38,001 bases of DNA from Gamarada debralockiae (lineage: Eukaryota; Ascomycota; Leotiomycetes; Helotiales; Hyphodiscaceae): positions 1 to 38,001 of the forward strand of contig NXFV01000368.1 of assembly GCA_002803225.1 (NCBI GenBank). Direction: 5' to 3'. A program made the position numbers and the translations under genes. Within the stretch, counting starts at the first letter, position 1. The number at the start of each line of letters is the position of its first letter. This document shows, piece after piece, positions 1-10,874 of the stretch. The notes beneath the pieces are model-generated. The model was not told the DNA's origin and ran no database searches. It was given only the letters and a program-made list of their open reading frames with translations.

Positions 1-830
1 TAATCGCCCGTATAATCGCCCGTGAAATCGCCCGTGTACTTTCAGGAGCTAGGCTCTTGTTACAGTTTACTCCACTCAAAGCAGCTTATTACGACCAAGT
101 TGATCGACTCAAGCAAGGAGGCATAAATACGATCGGTAAGGAGCACTTCACCTCTCTATATAGCCCTACAAGGGAGAGAGCATTCACGCCAAAGAATATC
201 AAGGCCGGCTTCGCTGTAAGTGGTTTGTTCCCGTTCAATCCAAATAGGGTACTTAAAAGTATACCCGCCCCCCTAGCTAAACCAGCCATTCCAAGAGCCG
301 ATAAGGTAAAGGTAGAGTCTTGTCGGCAAGACGTAGAACCGCAAACGCCTATGACGCTAGTATTAGTAGAGGCTTTTATATTGCTGTAAAAGCTAATCAT
401 CTAACGGGATACTCATGCGCTCGATGAAACGAGCAAACAGAACCTAGCGAGGCACTTACAGATTTATACTAAAGCTTTCCAAAAATCCTCTGCCCAAAGT
501 ATCCTGCAAGAGGACTACATTCAATTCCTAACTACGATTAACAACGAAGCTAAGGTTCGCCGATTAATAAAGTCGTTAGTACTAAGAAAGGCAAAGGTTA
601 TAAGCTATAAGGATCTTGAGGAAGCACGAGCGAAGCGTATCGTAAAAGATTCTACCTAAGCAGCCAAAGGCAGGGGAAGCGCAGTCGGAAGAGCAAGAGT
701 AGTCCGCCCGAGCCAGAGGAAGATAATACAAAGACGGCGAGATATGGGCAAAAGCGCAAAAGTGCAGAACTTGAGGCGCCAGAGCCCGCGAACGAAATAG
801 CGCGGATGAGCAATGCCCCCAAGCCAGCGA
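1..830 (+). pseudogene. pogo/Fot1-like DDE transposase relic, C-terminal part
   Basis: This is the downstream end of a fungal Tc1/mariner-superfamily (pogo/Fot1 type) transposase, the enzyme that cuts and pastes its own element. From about 57 to 389 the plus frame reads QFTPLKAAYYDQVDRLKQGG and then FTPKNIKAGFAVSGLFPFNP followed by NRVLKSIPAP, the usual block after the DDE catalytic core. Downstream, in shifted frames, come NNEAKVRRLIKSLVLRKAK and SYKDLEEARAKR (about 540-640), typical of the basic C-terminal tail. The frame is broken by stops and shifts (one stop at about 657) and no DDE core lies in the window, so it cannot be active here. The 5' half is outside the window or lost. No terminal inverted repeat or TA target duplication could be identified. 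Seen: motif order and breaks. Known: the family's C-terminal layout. Inferred: an old, mutated copy. Confidence 0.8.
2..37. repeat. Three 12-bp tandem units at the left edge
   Basis: Three near-identical 12-mers of the form TAATCGCCCGTA lie head to tail at the start of the window, differing at one or two positions. They sit in the reading frame of the transposase relic that follows, so they look like a small in-frame duplication inside dead coding sequence. The array may extend to the left of the window. Confidence 0.6.
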
Positions 831-1029
831 GTACCTTAGTGATGCTGGCCAGTAGAACACAGGTTACAGAGGATGAGATTCAGCCCGAACCGTGGAGAGC
901 TCCAGTGGCGCGGATGTATTAGTGGAGGCTACGGAAGGTGACTTGCATTGGTTGGAGGCAGGCTTACGCTAGCGATACAGCTCTAACTGCTTCTAACGTG
1001 CTCCCCAACACAAATGATCCGTACTTGAA

Positions 1030-2747
1030 CGTTTTTAAAATAATTATAGAATTAGTCGTAGAAACGCGAACAGTTAGAGCACATCCGCAATTTGTTGACT
1101 ATAATAATCGTAAGTGGTAGACTCGGAAGAACGTCACGCAAGCTCGTACGTTACGACGACTCTATATTTACAGATAAACAAACATCCTCGTCGAAAATCC
1201 AGTGCCAATCCATGTAGTACGCAATGAGCTGCTTCTCTACGTGTGATGCGAAGCTCTACAAGACGTCGAAGTAAATGATCCTACAAAAGTCTTATGCTTT
1301 CCTCGTCTATATTTTATTATTTAAAACGTCTGCCCAATGGCCCTACGAGCAGCTACTCCTTGCACTTATAACAGGATACCGCGGTCCTCGATCAAGCCTC
1401 GCGAATGCTTTAATTTCCTCCCCAGGTCCTCCGATATTATAACTTATATTAGTCTTATAAAACGAAAGCAAGTTCGGCGATATCTTGCCAAAATACCCTT
1501 GATGGATTTAGGATTGCGTCGCTCTATTAATAGAACCCCGGCTAGTGGTTTCTTATCTTGTCAAGTAGGCTAGAATTTGTCTCTGCTTCTTATTTGCATC
1601 TAGGCGTACTATTACTATATTATTTGCTCGAGATATACGCTCTTCTTCGTTTCGCTTGGAATCGGCTACTAAATCAGATATACGGTGCCCATTCGCATCC
1701 TTTGCATATATACTTGCGCTATTATCGATAAGGTATTAGACGGTTTCGCAGCGTCCTTATAGAGTAGCCTCCATTAATGCAGTTCTACCGTAATAGTTCC
1801 TCTAGTCAATAGAGACTCCCTGTTGGAATGAGTAATCAGGTGACTCTGGTTCTAGGCAGATAATGCTGCCTGCTGAGTCACATGGTGTCATATGGTGTCA
1901 TGTGTCATAGGATCACTTGATCGGTGTGACGTGTTCTATGAGTCATAGGGAGGATTCCTGTCTATAAGTACAGACTACTGTACTTGGTTTGTTCATCAGT
2001 ATCTCCAGTATCTTCATACTTAATAATCCAACCACATTCTCCTACCCTTTTCGTCCATCACGTGACCATATTGCAAGACTCCCTTTTGCTCTAACTATTT
2101 GATAGTATCTAACCTAGTATCTTTAGCTGTAGCAAAAAAGATCCCATTGTCCCCTTCGTGGTTAACGGTGTTCGCAAATGAGTCTTCGGGATATTCGCGG
2201 AAAAAAGCTTCGAGTTCTTTTATATCCTTTAAATAGTATACTAAAAAAAACGTGAATAGCGAAAGGATTAGTTGTGCATAAGATCTCTCGATACGTTATC
2301 GACATGGGTTAACTACTTATCGAGTTCTTCGGAATTAGATAATCTTATACTATCCAGAGAGTCTACGATCGCGACGTTATCTTGTGCGGCAGCCTTATTG
2401 TTCTCATCTAGCTAGCTCGAGTTTTGGTGTTTATCGAGCAGACGCCGGGGCTAAGACCTTAGCGAAAGAGGATTACAGAGGCGGCCTTAGTAAGTTACAG
2501 TGTAGATCATGCTTTCTTCTTTGTCCAACTCTTAGCCAAAAGGGACAGTGAAGTTGGATTTTTTGTCGGGATATAGGATTTAGTAGGATTGTCTGCTAGA
2601 TATATAGTAGCAATCAGTAGAACGGCGCTACATGTCTTTTGGGGGGTCTCCGACCCTGTGCCTATGGGAACTAAGACAGAAGGGGCACTCGACTCGAAGA
2701 GTGCTCGCAGACCAATAGAGCACTAATACTGTCGGAAGAGGATCCAT
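1030..2747 (-). pseudogene. Ankyrin-repeat / nucleic-acid-deaminase-like gene, decayed
   Basis: Fragments in the right order on the minus strand match a fungal family that joins an N-terminal Cys/His segment, ankyrin repeats and a C-terminal deaminase-like domain. From ATG 2747: YWSASTLRVECPFC then SSHRH (2652-2717); KDIKELEAFFREYPEDSF (about 2230-2180); an ankyrin repeat NYYGRTALMEA followed by KDANGHRISDLVADSKRNEE (about 1800-1640); FASHVEKQLIAYYMDWHW (about 1252-1195), whose HxE is the expected metal-binding/catalytic signature; and a CxxC at about 1070-1081, the expected second zinc ligand pair. At least six in-frame stops (all TAA or TAG) and several frame changes break it, and a probable solo LTR lies at 1821-2034. 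Known: such proteins exist in many filamentous fungi, and some databases relate the C-terminal domain to bacterial single-strand DNA deaminases. Inferred: function lost. Exact ends are uncertain by tens of bases. Confidence 0.7.
1821..2034 (+). mobile_element. Probable solo LTR (Copia-like)
   Basis: A 214-bp block starts TGTTGGA and ends TCCAACCA, giving TG..CA ends with short near-perfect inverted termini typical of long terminal repeats. Inside are repeated ATGGTGTCAT units (about 1883-1910) and a TATA-like TATAAGTA at 1963-1970 followed by a CT-rich stretch, an LTR promoter layout in plus orientation. It lies between two parts of the dead ankyrin/deaminase gene, with coding-like sequence on both sides. 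No internal retrotransposon sequence or second LTR is present, and the flanking 5-mers (ctccc / cattc) do not match, so no target-site duplication is visible. Inferred: LTR-LTR recombination left a solo LTR, and later mutation or recombination between copies erased the duplication. Confidence 0.6.
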
Positions 2748-4110
2748 TATCGGTAATTTGTGCGCGGTAGACGGGGCGGACGTATAAGCCGCTGTTTTGG
2801 TCGACTCATCGAGAGTGTCAGCGATGGATATGTGTAATGAACGCGTGCTCTGGCGTAGTTCTGTCACTATCTGAGCTGCTATTAACGTCTTCGCCAAGTC
2901 ATCACAGTCTTGGGCGCTGATACCGTGCTCCTCTCGACAACCTTTCGACCCTTACGAGCTCCGTCATCGATGAGGTCATCCTGGAATTCGTTAGCAACTA
3001 TGCAACAGGAGTCCCTTAGAGGCTAGGGCTAAACCAAAGAAGTTCGTCGTTCTAATCTCCGTAGGCAGAGCGCAAAACTGTTTGAGAAAAGAAGATTCGG
3101 AAAAGCCGCAAGTGGAAGACAGCTGGTTTTGCTCTAGTTGGAAGATGTCGGCACACGGGAATTTCCCGGCGGGGTACGCGCAGCCACAAGCGTCGCAGCC
3201 ACAGATTTTATTATATAATTTTACCGAGATTGCTATCACCACACCGCCGCTGACCAGGATCCTTGATCGCTTAATTAGAGGAGGTATAGTATCATCCGAC
3301 GTCGTGTGACAGGCCACGCCCCAGCCGCCACAAGAGTGGCAATAGCATTTTAGCATTATAATAGAGCCTAGTAATCCATATTCATTCAATCCATGTATTT
3401 AAAAGGTGAAAAAGACTCAATGGTGGTGTCGCATATAAAGGGGTCTTATTATAGTGTAGAAGAAGGCTCTTTGTAATTTCAAGGGGCGGCGACGACGCGA
3501 TAATAATTTTCGGATTTGATGGGTCAGGAGTGTTCGGGGAGGGATAGAGTGCAACTAAAAATGAAAATGGATAGAAATTTTGGAGCGTTCATAGATTTTA
3601 TGTCGCTTGAACTCGAAGTACCTACGATTTGTCTCGTTATAGGGGGCGTCCCGGTACGCAGGGATAGACGTTACTGGTAGATTCAACTAACGCAAACTGT
3701 AAACCTTTCATCCTATCTGCTCGAGGGGCCAAGTACTGTAGGAATACGGTCCTGAAAATTCAATCGCTGGGTCTATTTGAAAGATTAGAGATCTCTCCCA
3801 TCCACGGGCGATCTACATTGCCAGTTGCATATTATCGATTCAGTCGCTCAAATAAAAGGAGGAATTCACTGCAATCACTTGAAAGACCTGGAGCATTAAA
3901 TTTCACAGGGTCGTTTAAATGGAGATCTCCTGCGCCCTCCTTGAGGGCTTTCATTGAGTCGGATATCTACAGCTCAAATTATCTGCAACGCGCCCAAAAG
4001 TCCCCATGCACGGACCCCATCACGCCCCTCTGTCGGTCAATCGTTCAACCGCTCCTAGCGTTCATCGGAGATCGGCCTTCTATCAGGCTGATCTCTTCAG
4101 CCTCTCCTCC
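2748..4110. other. Gene-poor stretch, nothing recognised
   Basis: About 1.36 kb between the dead deaminase-like gene and the first intact gene. Open frames exist on both strands (2991-3389 minus, 3082-3309 plus) but they overlap each other and show no domain that I recognise. The part after about 3,800 probably holds the promoter and 5' leader of the next gene. The base composition and lack of coding signal fit old repeat-derived DNA. Confidence 0.5.
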
Positions 4111-4920
4111 ATGCCTCCTCCAACCAACAACACCATGCCCGGCCTGACAGTCGACACCTCTCCACAATCCCAACAAGGCCACTCCCCAAACTCTCCCTCA
4201 CACTCACAATCCGCCTCTCCCGTTCGTCCTTCCTACTCGCCCATCACACCAACTCTGGATCCCGCCCATCTCGCCACTCCAAGCAGTTCCCGAAATCCCC
4301 TTCCTCCGAGACAAACATACACGCATTCGCAACCACATCAGACAGCCATCCCACAGCCTGCGCCTGTGCCGATAGCGTTCGATGACAACCCAGATGCGCT
4401 GGCGCTGAAGAGCGCAATTTCAATTTTGCAGCTGCAGGCACGGAATGCGACACAGGATATACAGTCATTACAGGCTATAAAGGAGCGTGCGATGAAGGAT
4501 CCGGAGGGATTTGCACGGGCCATAGCAGCTGGAGAGGTTAAAGGGAAGGGAGATTCTTTGTTTGCGCCTTCGCAGGACGATGAGGATATGGACGAAGATG
4601 ACGATGAGGGAATAAAGCAGGAGCAAAGCGAGAAGGATGGGAAGGCGTGGCCAAAACTACCTACACCGCAGAACGTTGTACGCGCTCCGCCGATCAACTG
4701 GAATCAATATGCGGTGGTTGGTGAGAGCCTGGATAAGCTACATGCAGATCAGCAGGCACGACCTACAGAGGGCATGCCGCAGCGTTTAGGACCGGATGGG
4801 CAGCTTTCATATGGTGGTGATGGACAGAGACGACCTGCAGATCTTGGGGTGGCGGCTCCATATCAGTTTGGAAGGGACAGAATCGAAAAGATGAGCACGA
4901 GAAAGGGTGGGAAGAGATGA
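4111..4920 (+). CDS. Conserved fungal protein with disordered N-terminus and acidic patch
   Basis: A single-exon gene of 269 residues from ATG 4111. An in-frame ATG at 4006 would add 35 residues that do not look conserved; a third at 4135 has the best context (A at -3), so the start is uncertain. The first 80 residues are rich in Ser, Pro, Thr and Gln and look disordered. Next comes a helical segment (NPDALALKSAISILQLQARN, about 93-112), then a strongly acidic run (DDEDMDEDDDE) and a conserved-looking C-terminal block with PTPQNVVRAPPINW and YAVVGESLDKLH. It ends in a basic tail. The blocks around ALKSAISILQLQ and VVGESLDKLH seem familiar from other filamentous fungi, but I cannot name a function. 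Composition fits a nuclear protein. An AATAAA at 5107-5112, about 190 bp past the stop, could serve as polyadenylation signal. Confidence 0.75.
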   Translation: MPPPTNNTMPGLTVDTSPQSQQGHSPNSPSHSQSASPVRPSYSPITPTLDPAHLATPSSSRNPLPPRQTYTHSQPHQTAIPQPAPVPIAFDDNPDALALKSAISILQLQARNATQDIQSLQAIKERAMKDPEGFARAIAAGEVKGKGDSLFAPSQDDEDMDEDDDEGIKQEQSEKDGKAWPKLPTPQNVVRAPPINWNQYAVVGESLDKLHADQQARPTEGMPQRLGPDGQLSYGGDGQRRPADLGVAAPYQFGRDRIEKMSTRKGGKR

Positions 4921-5914
4921 GTTATGATGATATGAGTTGTGATAGAATGGCATTCGGGCGTTGGGGCTATGCATTATGAGGCTATGATATTATTGGGAAA
5001 GGGGCATGGGATGGCGTTGGAGGTTACTCTGCTTGCATAAATGCTGATGTAGCATTCCATGGGATACTGCTGCTGGAAGCAACTAGGGATTAGAAATGGA
5101 TTTGCAAATAAACATCTTTTAGAAAGGCTTCTATCTTACACTGTGAAAGAAAACCAAAGCTCCCTTACTTTACCAGCTTGAGGTCTGAAGAGAGCTGTGT
5201 GGGATAAGAAAGACAATCCTTCGATCCAGGTGAATCAATCGATAAGCCTTCTTCTATGGAATATGAGGTTGAAAGGAAGGTGATGCAGGGCTTATTATAG
5301 CACAGAGACTGGCATAGTTTGAAGCAGTTAAGGACGTCCTGAGGATCGCAAGGCTGGGACGTAAACAGCGCTAGCGCTCACTGGAGCACTCAAAGACACC
5401 TTGGTGCTCATGGTTACTCAAACATTCCTCCCAGTAACGCCTTTGTCAACTTACAGCCCCTGTCCTGCTGTCTGGTATCGATATTTATGTCGTTAAGGAT
5501 TGAAAATGATCATTTAGGCCCGCTGGTGGAACCTAGAGCTATAGTGATGCTTGGACAATCAAGAACATGAACGTCTTCATCAACCACAGCGTCTTCGCCA
5601 ACAACAGAATCTTCACTAACAGCAATCTTTTCGATAGCGATATGTCTTCAGCGTGACTTGTGTCCGCTGGCCATGACTTCACTAGTTTGAAAGGGTAGAG
5701 AACGGAGAGGTCTTAAGCTATTCAGCATCCATGTGGAAATTAATCTTATTGTTTGAATTATGGTTCACTTCTTTGATTTTAATATGGGAAATGCACTCTT
5801 GGTAAGAGCTCACCTCGTTACTTATACACGGAGCCAGAGCCTTGGCGATTCAAAATGGGCAAGTTTGTGGATTCAAAATATATTGAATTTATGAATGCTT
5901 GTGACTCTTGTCAA
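4921..5914. other. Intergenic, tail-to-tail
   Basis: About 1 kb between the convergent ends of the acidic fungal protein gene and the aminotransferase gene. Apart from the AATAAA near 5107 I see only short open frames with no recognisable product and no repeat of note. Confidence 0.5.
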
Positions 5915-7269
5915 CTATGCCTTCCCAAGCACTTGGTTGAAAATCCCAAGCAATTGTTTCACCTCATCAACTGCAAGAAAACAGTCAGTAATAACTCAGA
6001 GATATGTAGAGGTACAAGACTTACGAGTGTTATAATGCACCATCGAAACCCTCACAACTCCATCACTTCCCAATTCCAACAACTCCTCTACCAACCTGTT
6101 ACTGTAGAACGCGCCCCATCTAATTCCCATCTCGCCGTTACTCGCCTTATCCACTGCTTCCACAACATCTTGGCTCTTCCATCCTTTCACCAGAAAGCTG
6201 ATAGTGCTGACCCTCTTCTTCGAATCCGCTTCCTTCTCACCGCAAATAGTCACATCTGCTCTCCCACTCAAATACTCCAATAAGGTGCCTTGTAGCTCAT
6301 GCTCATGTTTTTCAACCGCGGCCCACGACTCCGATGGACTGGGTCCAAAATAGCTGACAATGGAAGGGATGGAAGATGTCAGCTCATAGCAGGAGCCTGC
6401 TAAGCCGAGCTTATCCTGAAGAGTGTCATGTTGATTAAAATGATGCCCAAGAGAAGCGACAGCTTGCAAGCCCTTGGAAGATGAATAGAGCATCGAGATA
6501 TGAGGACCATAGACCTTATACCACGAAAAAGAATAAAAGTCAACCCCCAAAGCCTTAACATCAATCCGTCGATGCGGGGCATAAGCCACCGCATCCACAC
6601 AAAGTAAAGCTCCCGGGACCGTATGCACAGCCTCAGCAATCGCCTTGATATCGTGGATCGTGCCTAGGATATTGGAGGCATGTGTGCACGTGACCAACTT
6701 CGTCTTCTCTGAGAGAAGCTCCTTCAAATCCGAAGCATGAAGCTTGGGGTTCTCCTTCGTCTTTGGAACCCACCATTTGAGGGCCAACTTTTGACGAGCG
6801 GCTAGGGATACCCATGGGGCGATGTTGGCTTCGTGGTCGATTTTCGAGACGATTATCTCGGAGCCTTCTGGGAAGTCGAGGGCGAAGGAGAGGTTGCGGA
6901 ATAGTTGGGTAGTTGATGATCCAAGGACTGGAGTTTTGTTAGTGTGGTGGAGGAATGAGGAGGGAAGACTGGCCAATTTCATTTGGTGATGCGTTGATGT
7001 ATCTTGCTGCTGCTTCATATCCAAGATCGTATAGGGCAGTGGACTTTTTGCCAACGTTGTAGGAAGCTCCGAGTTGGACATTGGTTTTTGACAAGTATTG
7101 ATGAATACTTGAGCCACGTTAAAGAGGCTTGTTTGGACGCTGATGAGAAGACTTACTCTTCAATAACTGTTCCTAGAGTCTGGCTGCCTCCTGCGTTGTC
7201 GAAGAATACTTGAGGCTGCTTCAACGCCGGGAAGCAATCCCGAGATGCTTTAATGTCGAAAGTACTCAT
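5915..7269 (-). CDS. Class V aminotransferase / cysteine desulfurase-like PLP enzyme
   Basis: Four exons (7269-7157, 7107-6974, 6927-6025, 5970-5915) give 401 residues. A PLP-dependent fold-type I enzyme of the NifS/SufS-like class V group. Visible motifs: FFDNAGGSQ near the N-terminus, VVLG-like block read as IVLGSSTTQLFRN (about 82-94), DHEANIAPW with the cofactor-stacking His near 114, CVDAVAYAPH with the PLP-binding Asp near 194, and SFSWYKVYGPH with the likely Schiff-base Lys near 220. The last exon restores the usual end (HYNTLDEV). Introns 1 and 3 are GTAAGT..AG; intron 2 (6973-6928, 46 nt) fits only with a GC donor, which joins the frame exactly. Known: relatives remove sulfur from cysteine or act as related lyases/epimerases. 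The substrate cannot be told, and a role in Fe-S supply is not implied because no mitochondrial signal is evident. It shares a 552-bp divergent promoter region with the Ofd1-like gene. Confidence 0.88.
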
Positions 7270-7821
7270 GATGAACTTCTTCTCCCAGTATTGAAGATGT
7301 TTGATTCAAAGAGACCGTGATACAAGTCTTGAGGCCTGACATATAGAGAGCTTTGGAATGATTACTTATGATGTTGAAGAATGGGATGTCACCAATTTCA
7401 ACTGCCTCCTCAAACCTAGTGGATCTGGTCGTGTCGTGATCGCGGCCAATTGACTCCAGCGCGCCGTTCCGTGTCCAATGGATCCTTTCGAAAACACTCA
7501 GCGAGGCGTAAAATGCAGCCATGAACTTAACTTGCAGGTGGAGTACTATATGAAGAGAATTGTGGTCCATTAAGACTTCGGAGCGCTTACACGCATATCG
7601 CGGCCAACAATTCATAACATCATGCTTCGATGTTCCAGTCGGAATGAATTGTCACAGAAACCCCTTTTAGATTCCAGTCTGCCAGCGCTTCAGCATCAAT
7701 GCGCCAGGATTTGGGCGGTGAGGAACGGCAGTAAAGTTGGCAATAGAAAAACTCCAAAATGGTCTCATAATCCATAACTTTGCGAAAACTCTCAATTCTT
7801 CTCCAATTTTCCAAATTCAAA
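7270..7821. promoter_or_regulatory. Divergent promoter region
   Basis: 552 bp separate the start codons of the class V aminotransferase (minus) and the Ofd1-like gene (plus), so both promoters must lie here. I see no clear TATA box near either start and no repeated motif that stands out. Short open frames in it are not supported. Confidence 0.5.
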
Positions 7822-9851
7822 ATGAAACGCAAGGCAGATACTCAATCCAATGGCCATAATGGCAAGAGTATTCTCAAGAAACGTGCAAAGACTGGTATGA
7901 ATCCGATTGCCATCGAAACCCCCCCCCGCACACAGCCTGACGAAATCGTTCAACAGTCCTCTCAGACGAAGATGCTCAGAAAAGCTTTCGAAAAGGTCTC
8001 TTCGAAGAGGATATCCTCAAAATTTACGCCAAGGAATATGCGGACTCGGAACCATACAAACACGGCGTAATCAGCTCCCTGATCAACGACGACCTCCTTC
8101 GCTCTGTTCGCAACGAAATCAAAGAGAACGTCCACTTCACTCCTAAAGAAACCGATATCTATAAGATCCATCAATCTGGTGATCTTGCGAACCTTGATGG
8201 TCTCGAGGATGCTGCTCTCGAAAAGCTGCCTTCCTTGCTCCGACTCCGAGATGCATTATACTCCTCAGCCTTCCGGAAATACGTGGCTACGATTACAGGA
8301 TCCGGAGAATTGAGTGGGAGGAAGACGGACATGGCAATTAATGTGTACACACCAGGCTGTCATTTGTTGTGCCATGATGATGTGATTGGAAGCCGGAAGG
8401 TTAGCTACATTTTGTACTTGACAGACCCGGATATCCCATGGAGAGAGGAATGGGGAGGAGCGCTGAGGTTGTTCCCAACGAAGACCTTTGAAGATGATAC
8501 TGGAGAGAAGACAAAGACCCCGAGTCCAGACTTCACGAAAGTCATTCCACCGGCGTGGAACCAATTGAGCTTCTTTGCTGTACAGCCCGGCGAGAGCTTT
8601 CACGATGTGGAGGAGGTATACCATGCGGCAAATAAGGAGCAATTGGAGAAGGAAGGAGGCAGAATCCGGATGGCTATCAGCGGCTGGTATCATATTCCCC
8701 AGATTGGAGAAGAGGGCTACGTCAAGGGAGCGGAAGAGAAATGGGGCGCCAATAGCAGCTTGATGCAACTTCAAGGGAACCCACATCGATACGACTTCCC
8801 TCAAGAAAATCCAGTTGCCATGGGAGCTCCCTCCGAATTGACCGAGGACAAAGGACTCGAGGAGGGCGATATCGACTTCTTGCTGAAATACATGGCGCCA
8901 ACATATTTGACACCGGATACACTGGAACAAGTCTCAGAACGCTTCTTGGAGATGTCGAGTGTTACGCTTGATGGTCTACTGTCGAAGAAATATGTAGCTA
9001 AGATGAAAGAGTATATCGAGGCTCAAGAAGCAGCACCATTGCCGGCCACGAGTGCTGAGATTGAGAAGGGCTCATGGAAAGTTGCTAAGCCTCCACACAA
9101 GCACCGTTTCCTATACCAGCAGCCTTCGGACAAATCAGATGCCAAGAAGACCAACGGCTCGGCTGAAATAGACCCAATTACCGAACTCCTCGAAGTCTTT
9201 CTACCCAGTCCCCAATTCCGAAAATGGCTTCAGATTGCTACCGAGTGCGAGATTGAAAATCACGATATCTTGGCACGAAGATTCCGCAAGGGGCTCGACT
9301 ATTCTCTTGCAACCAGTTATGATGGGCAACCAAGACTTGAACTCGGTCTGGGATTAACGCCCACTCCTGGTTGGGGTGCCGGCGAGGATGAAGAGGACAA
9401 AGAGGCAGACAAAGATGAAGAAGGCAATGGACCTAAGGCAAAGTCAAACGGGAAGGGAAATGGCAAGAAGAAGATTGAGGACGAAGACGAACCAGAGGAT
9501 GTGGGAGGTCATGAAGTCTATATGGCCGGTGACGATGATGAAGCTGATGGCGACGCCGCAATCTATAAGACGTCTTCTGATGCCGAAGATGACAATGTGC
9601 TGTTCACGATGCCGGCATCGTGGAACAATATGAGCATTGTTTTGAGGGATAGTGGAGTGCTAAAGTTCGTCAAATATGTCAGCAAGAACGCCAGGGGAGA
9701 TCGATGGGATATTAGTGCGGCATATGGAGTCAAGGAGATCGATGATGGCGAGGATGCGGAGGGACTGGAAGAGATGATTGCTTTAAAGAGCAGTGATGAG
9801 GAGGAGGTTTTCCATAGCTTCCCAGACTCGGAGGATAGCGATTCGGATTGA
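7822..9851 (+). CDS. ofd1: Ofd1/Tpa1-type 2-oxoglutarate Fe(II) prolyl hydroxylase
   Basis: Two exons (7822-7894 and 7957-9851; 62-nt intron with GTATGA donor, CTGAC branch and CAG acceptor) give 655 residues, close to yeast Tpa1 (644). After a basic N-terminal stretch comes the catalytic double-stranded beta helix: LLCHDDVI supplies iron ligands His about 164 and Asp 166, ESFHDVEEV the third ligand His about 240, and RMAISGWYH the 2-oxoglutarate-binding Arg about 262. The second half is the catalytically silent C-terminal domain (LEVFLPSPQFRKWLQIAT) interrupted by a Lys/Asp/Glu-rich insert (about 500-560), ending in a Ser/Asp tail. Known: Ofd1, Tpa1 and human OGFOD1 hydroxylate a proline in ribosomal protein uS12 (Rps23); in fission yeast Ofd1 also speeds oxygen-dependent loss of the sterol regulator Sre1. 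Likely nuclear and cytosolic. The annotation is firm; the Sre1 link is inferred. Confidence 0.92.
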
Positions 9852-10874
9852 GCTCGTTGACCGTCAATCACTATGGACCAATCCATCAGCAACACTCCAA
9901 GCCCGACGAGTCTGGCTCTCTGCATGAGATGTAGTCACACAAACCGGCTTCTCAATGTGGCCGCCTCACAATCCTCATTCCCGAGCTTCGGCACGCAGAC
10001 CATTCGCGATCAACCTACCGCACACAATTGAAGGTTTCATACAGTGCAAATTTCATTCTGTTAGTGCGATGCAGTTTGGCCTGAAAAATGGAGCCATTCG
10101 AGGTATGTGAGCCATGTTCGGGATAGGGGTAGCGAGTCGGATGAAAGGGGTAAATGAGAATTGAGAAATTCGGCTTCTGATTCCAACTTTCAATGATACC
10201 GAACCTACAGAACAAGTAAAACGAAATGAACTGGTAACACACATTCCTCTACGTCAGTCTACAACATTCAAGACCGTCTTTCAATTTGGCAAAGTACCTC
10301 TCAAATACGAGTCACATAGATCATTACCCTGTCGGCTCGGACGGTTTTTGACTTTCTTGGCCTGCCACCAACGCCAACGAAGCTTGTCTTTCTCTATCAT
10401 CAATCTAACAATTCAATACGATATTCTTGAAATGGCTAGCTGAATACACCATCAACACGGGAGCCTGATCGGAGCTCCACGCTCATGCAAGTTCATCTCA
10501 ATTGTCAGACAGGGATCTCCACTGCCTTTGAAGCGGAGAGAAATGCACCGACCAGAAACGTCGCATTCGCTTAAATGCGAATCCTGCGCCTCAAACACAC
10601 ATCGCAGAGTGCAGCTGAGCAATATGGATTGGGCACAGAAAGATAATTAGGTGCCAGCCGAGGCTGCTAGCGAATTTCATATGAAAGGGACGCGTAGCCT
10701 TGTAAATGAAAAGTATTTTCTTCAAAAACGTGTTCGGATTACGACTACCCTTCCAGCCTCATTCTGCTTTCGGGTTCAGTGACTTCGTATTTATTCCGTT
10801 CAGATGAGCTGGCCGCATCTTCTGAGAAACTCCAAGTCTTCTTTCTGTGACAACATTTTGGAGAGTATTTCATC
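9852..10874. promoter_or_regulatory. Intergenic region upstream of the CYP52-like gene
   Basis: About 1 kb that holds the terminator of the Ofd1-like gene and the promoter of the P450 gene. A hyphenated palindrome, ATTCGC TTAAAT GCGAAT, lies at 10565-10582, about 300 bp before the P450 start. The short open frames here, including one from 9873 with a CxxC, have no recognisable product. Confidence 0.45.

Noticed and set aside
2991..3389. Cys-rich minus-strand open frame of 132 codons
   Set aside because: A plus-strand frame overlaps it, no domain or splice logic supports either, and it lies in decayed DNA.
8265..8930. Minus-strand open frame of 221 codons
   Set aside because: It is antisense to the catalytic domain of the Ofd1-like gene, whose motifs are certain.
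9873..10031. Small plus-strand frame with a CxxC
   Set aside because: Too short and without any recognisable family; lies directly after the Ofd1-like stop codon.
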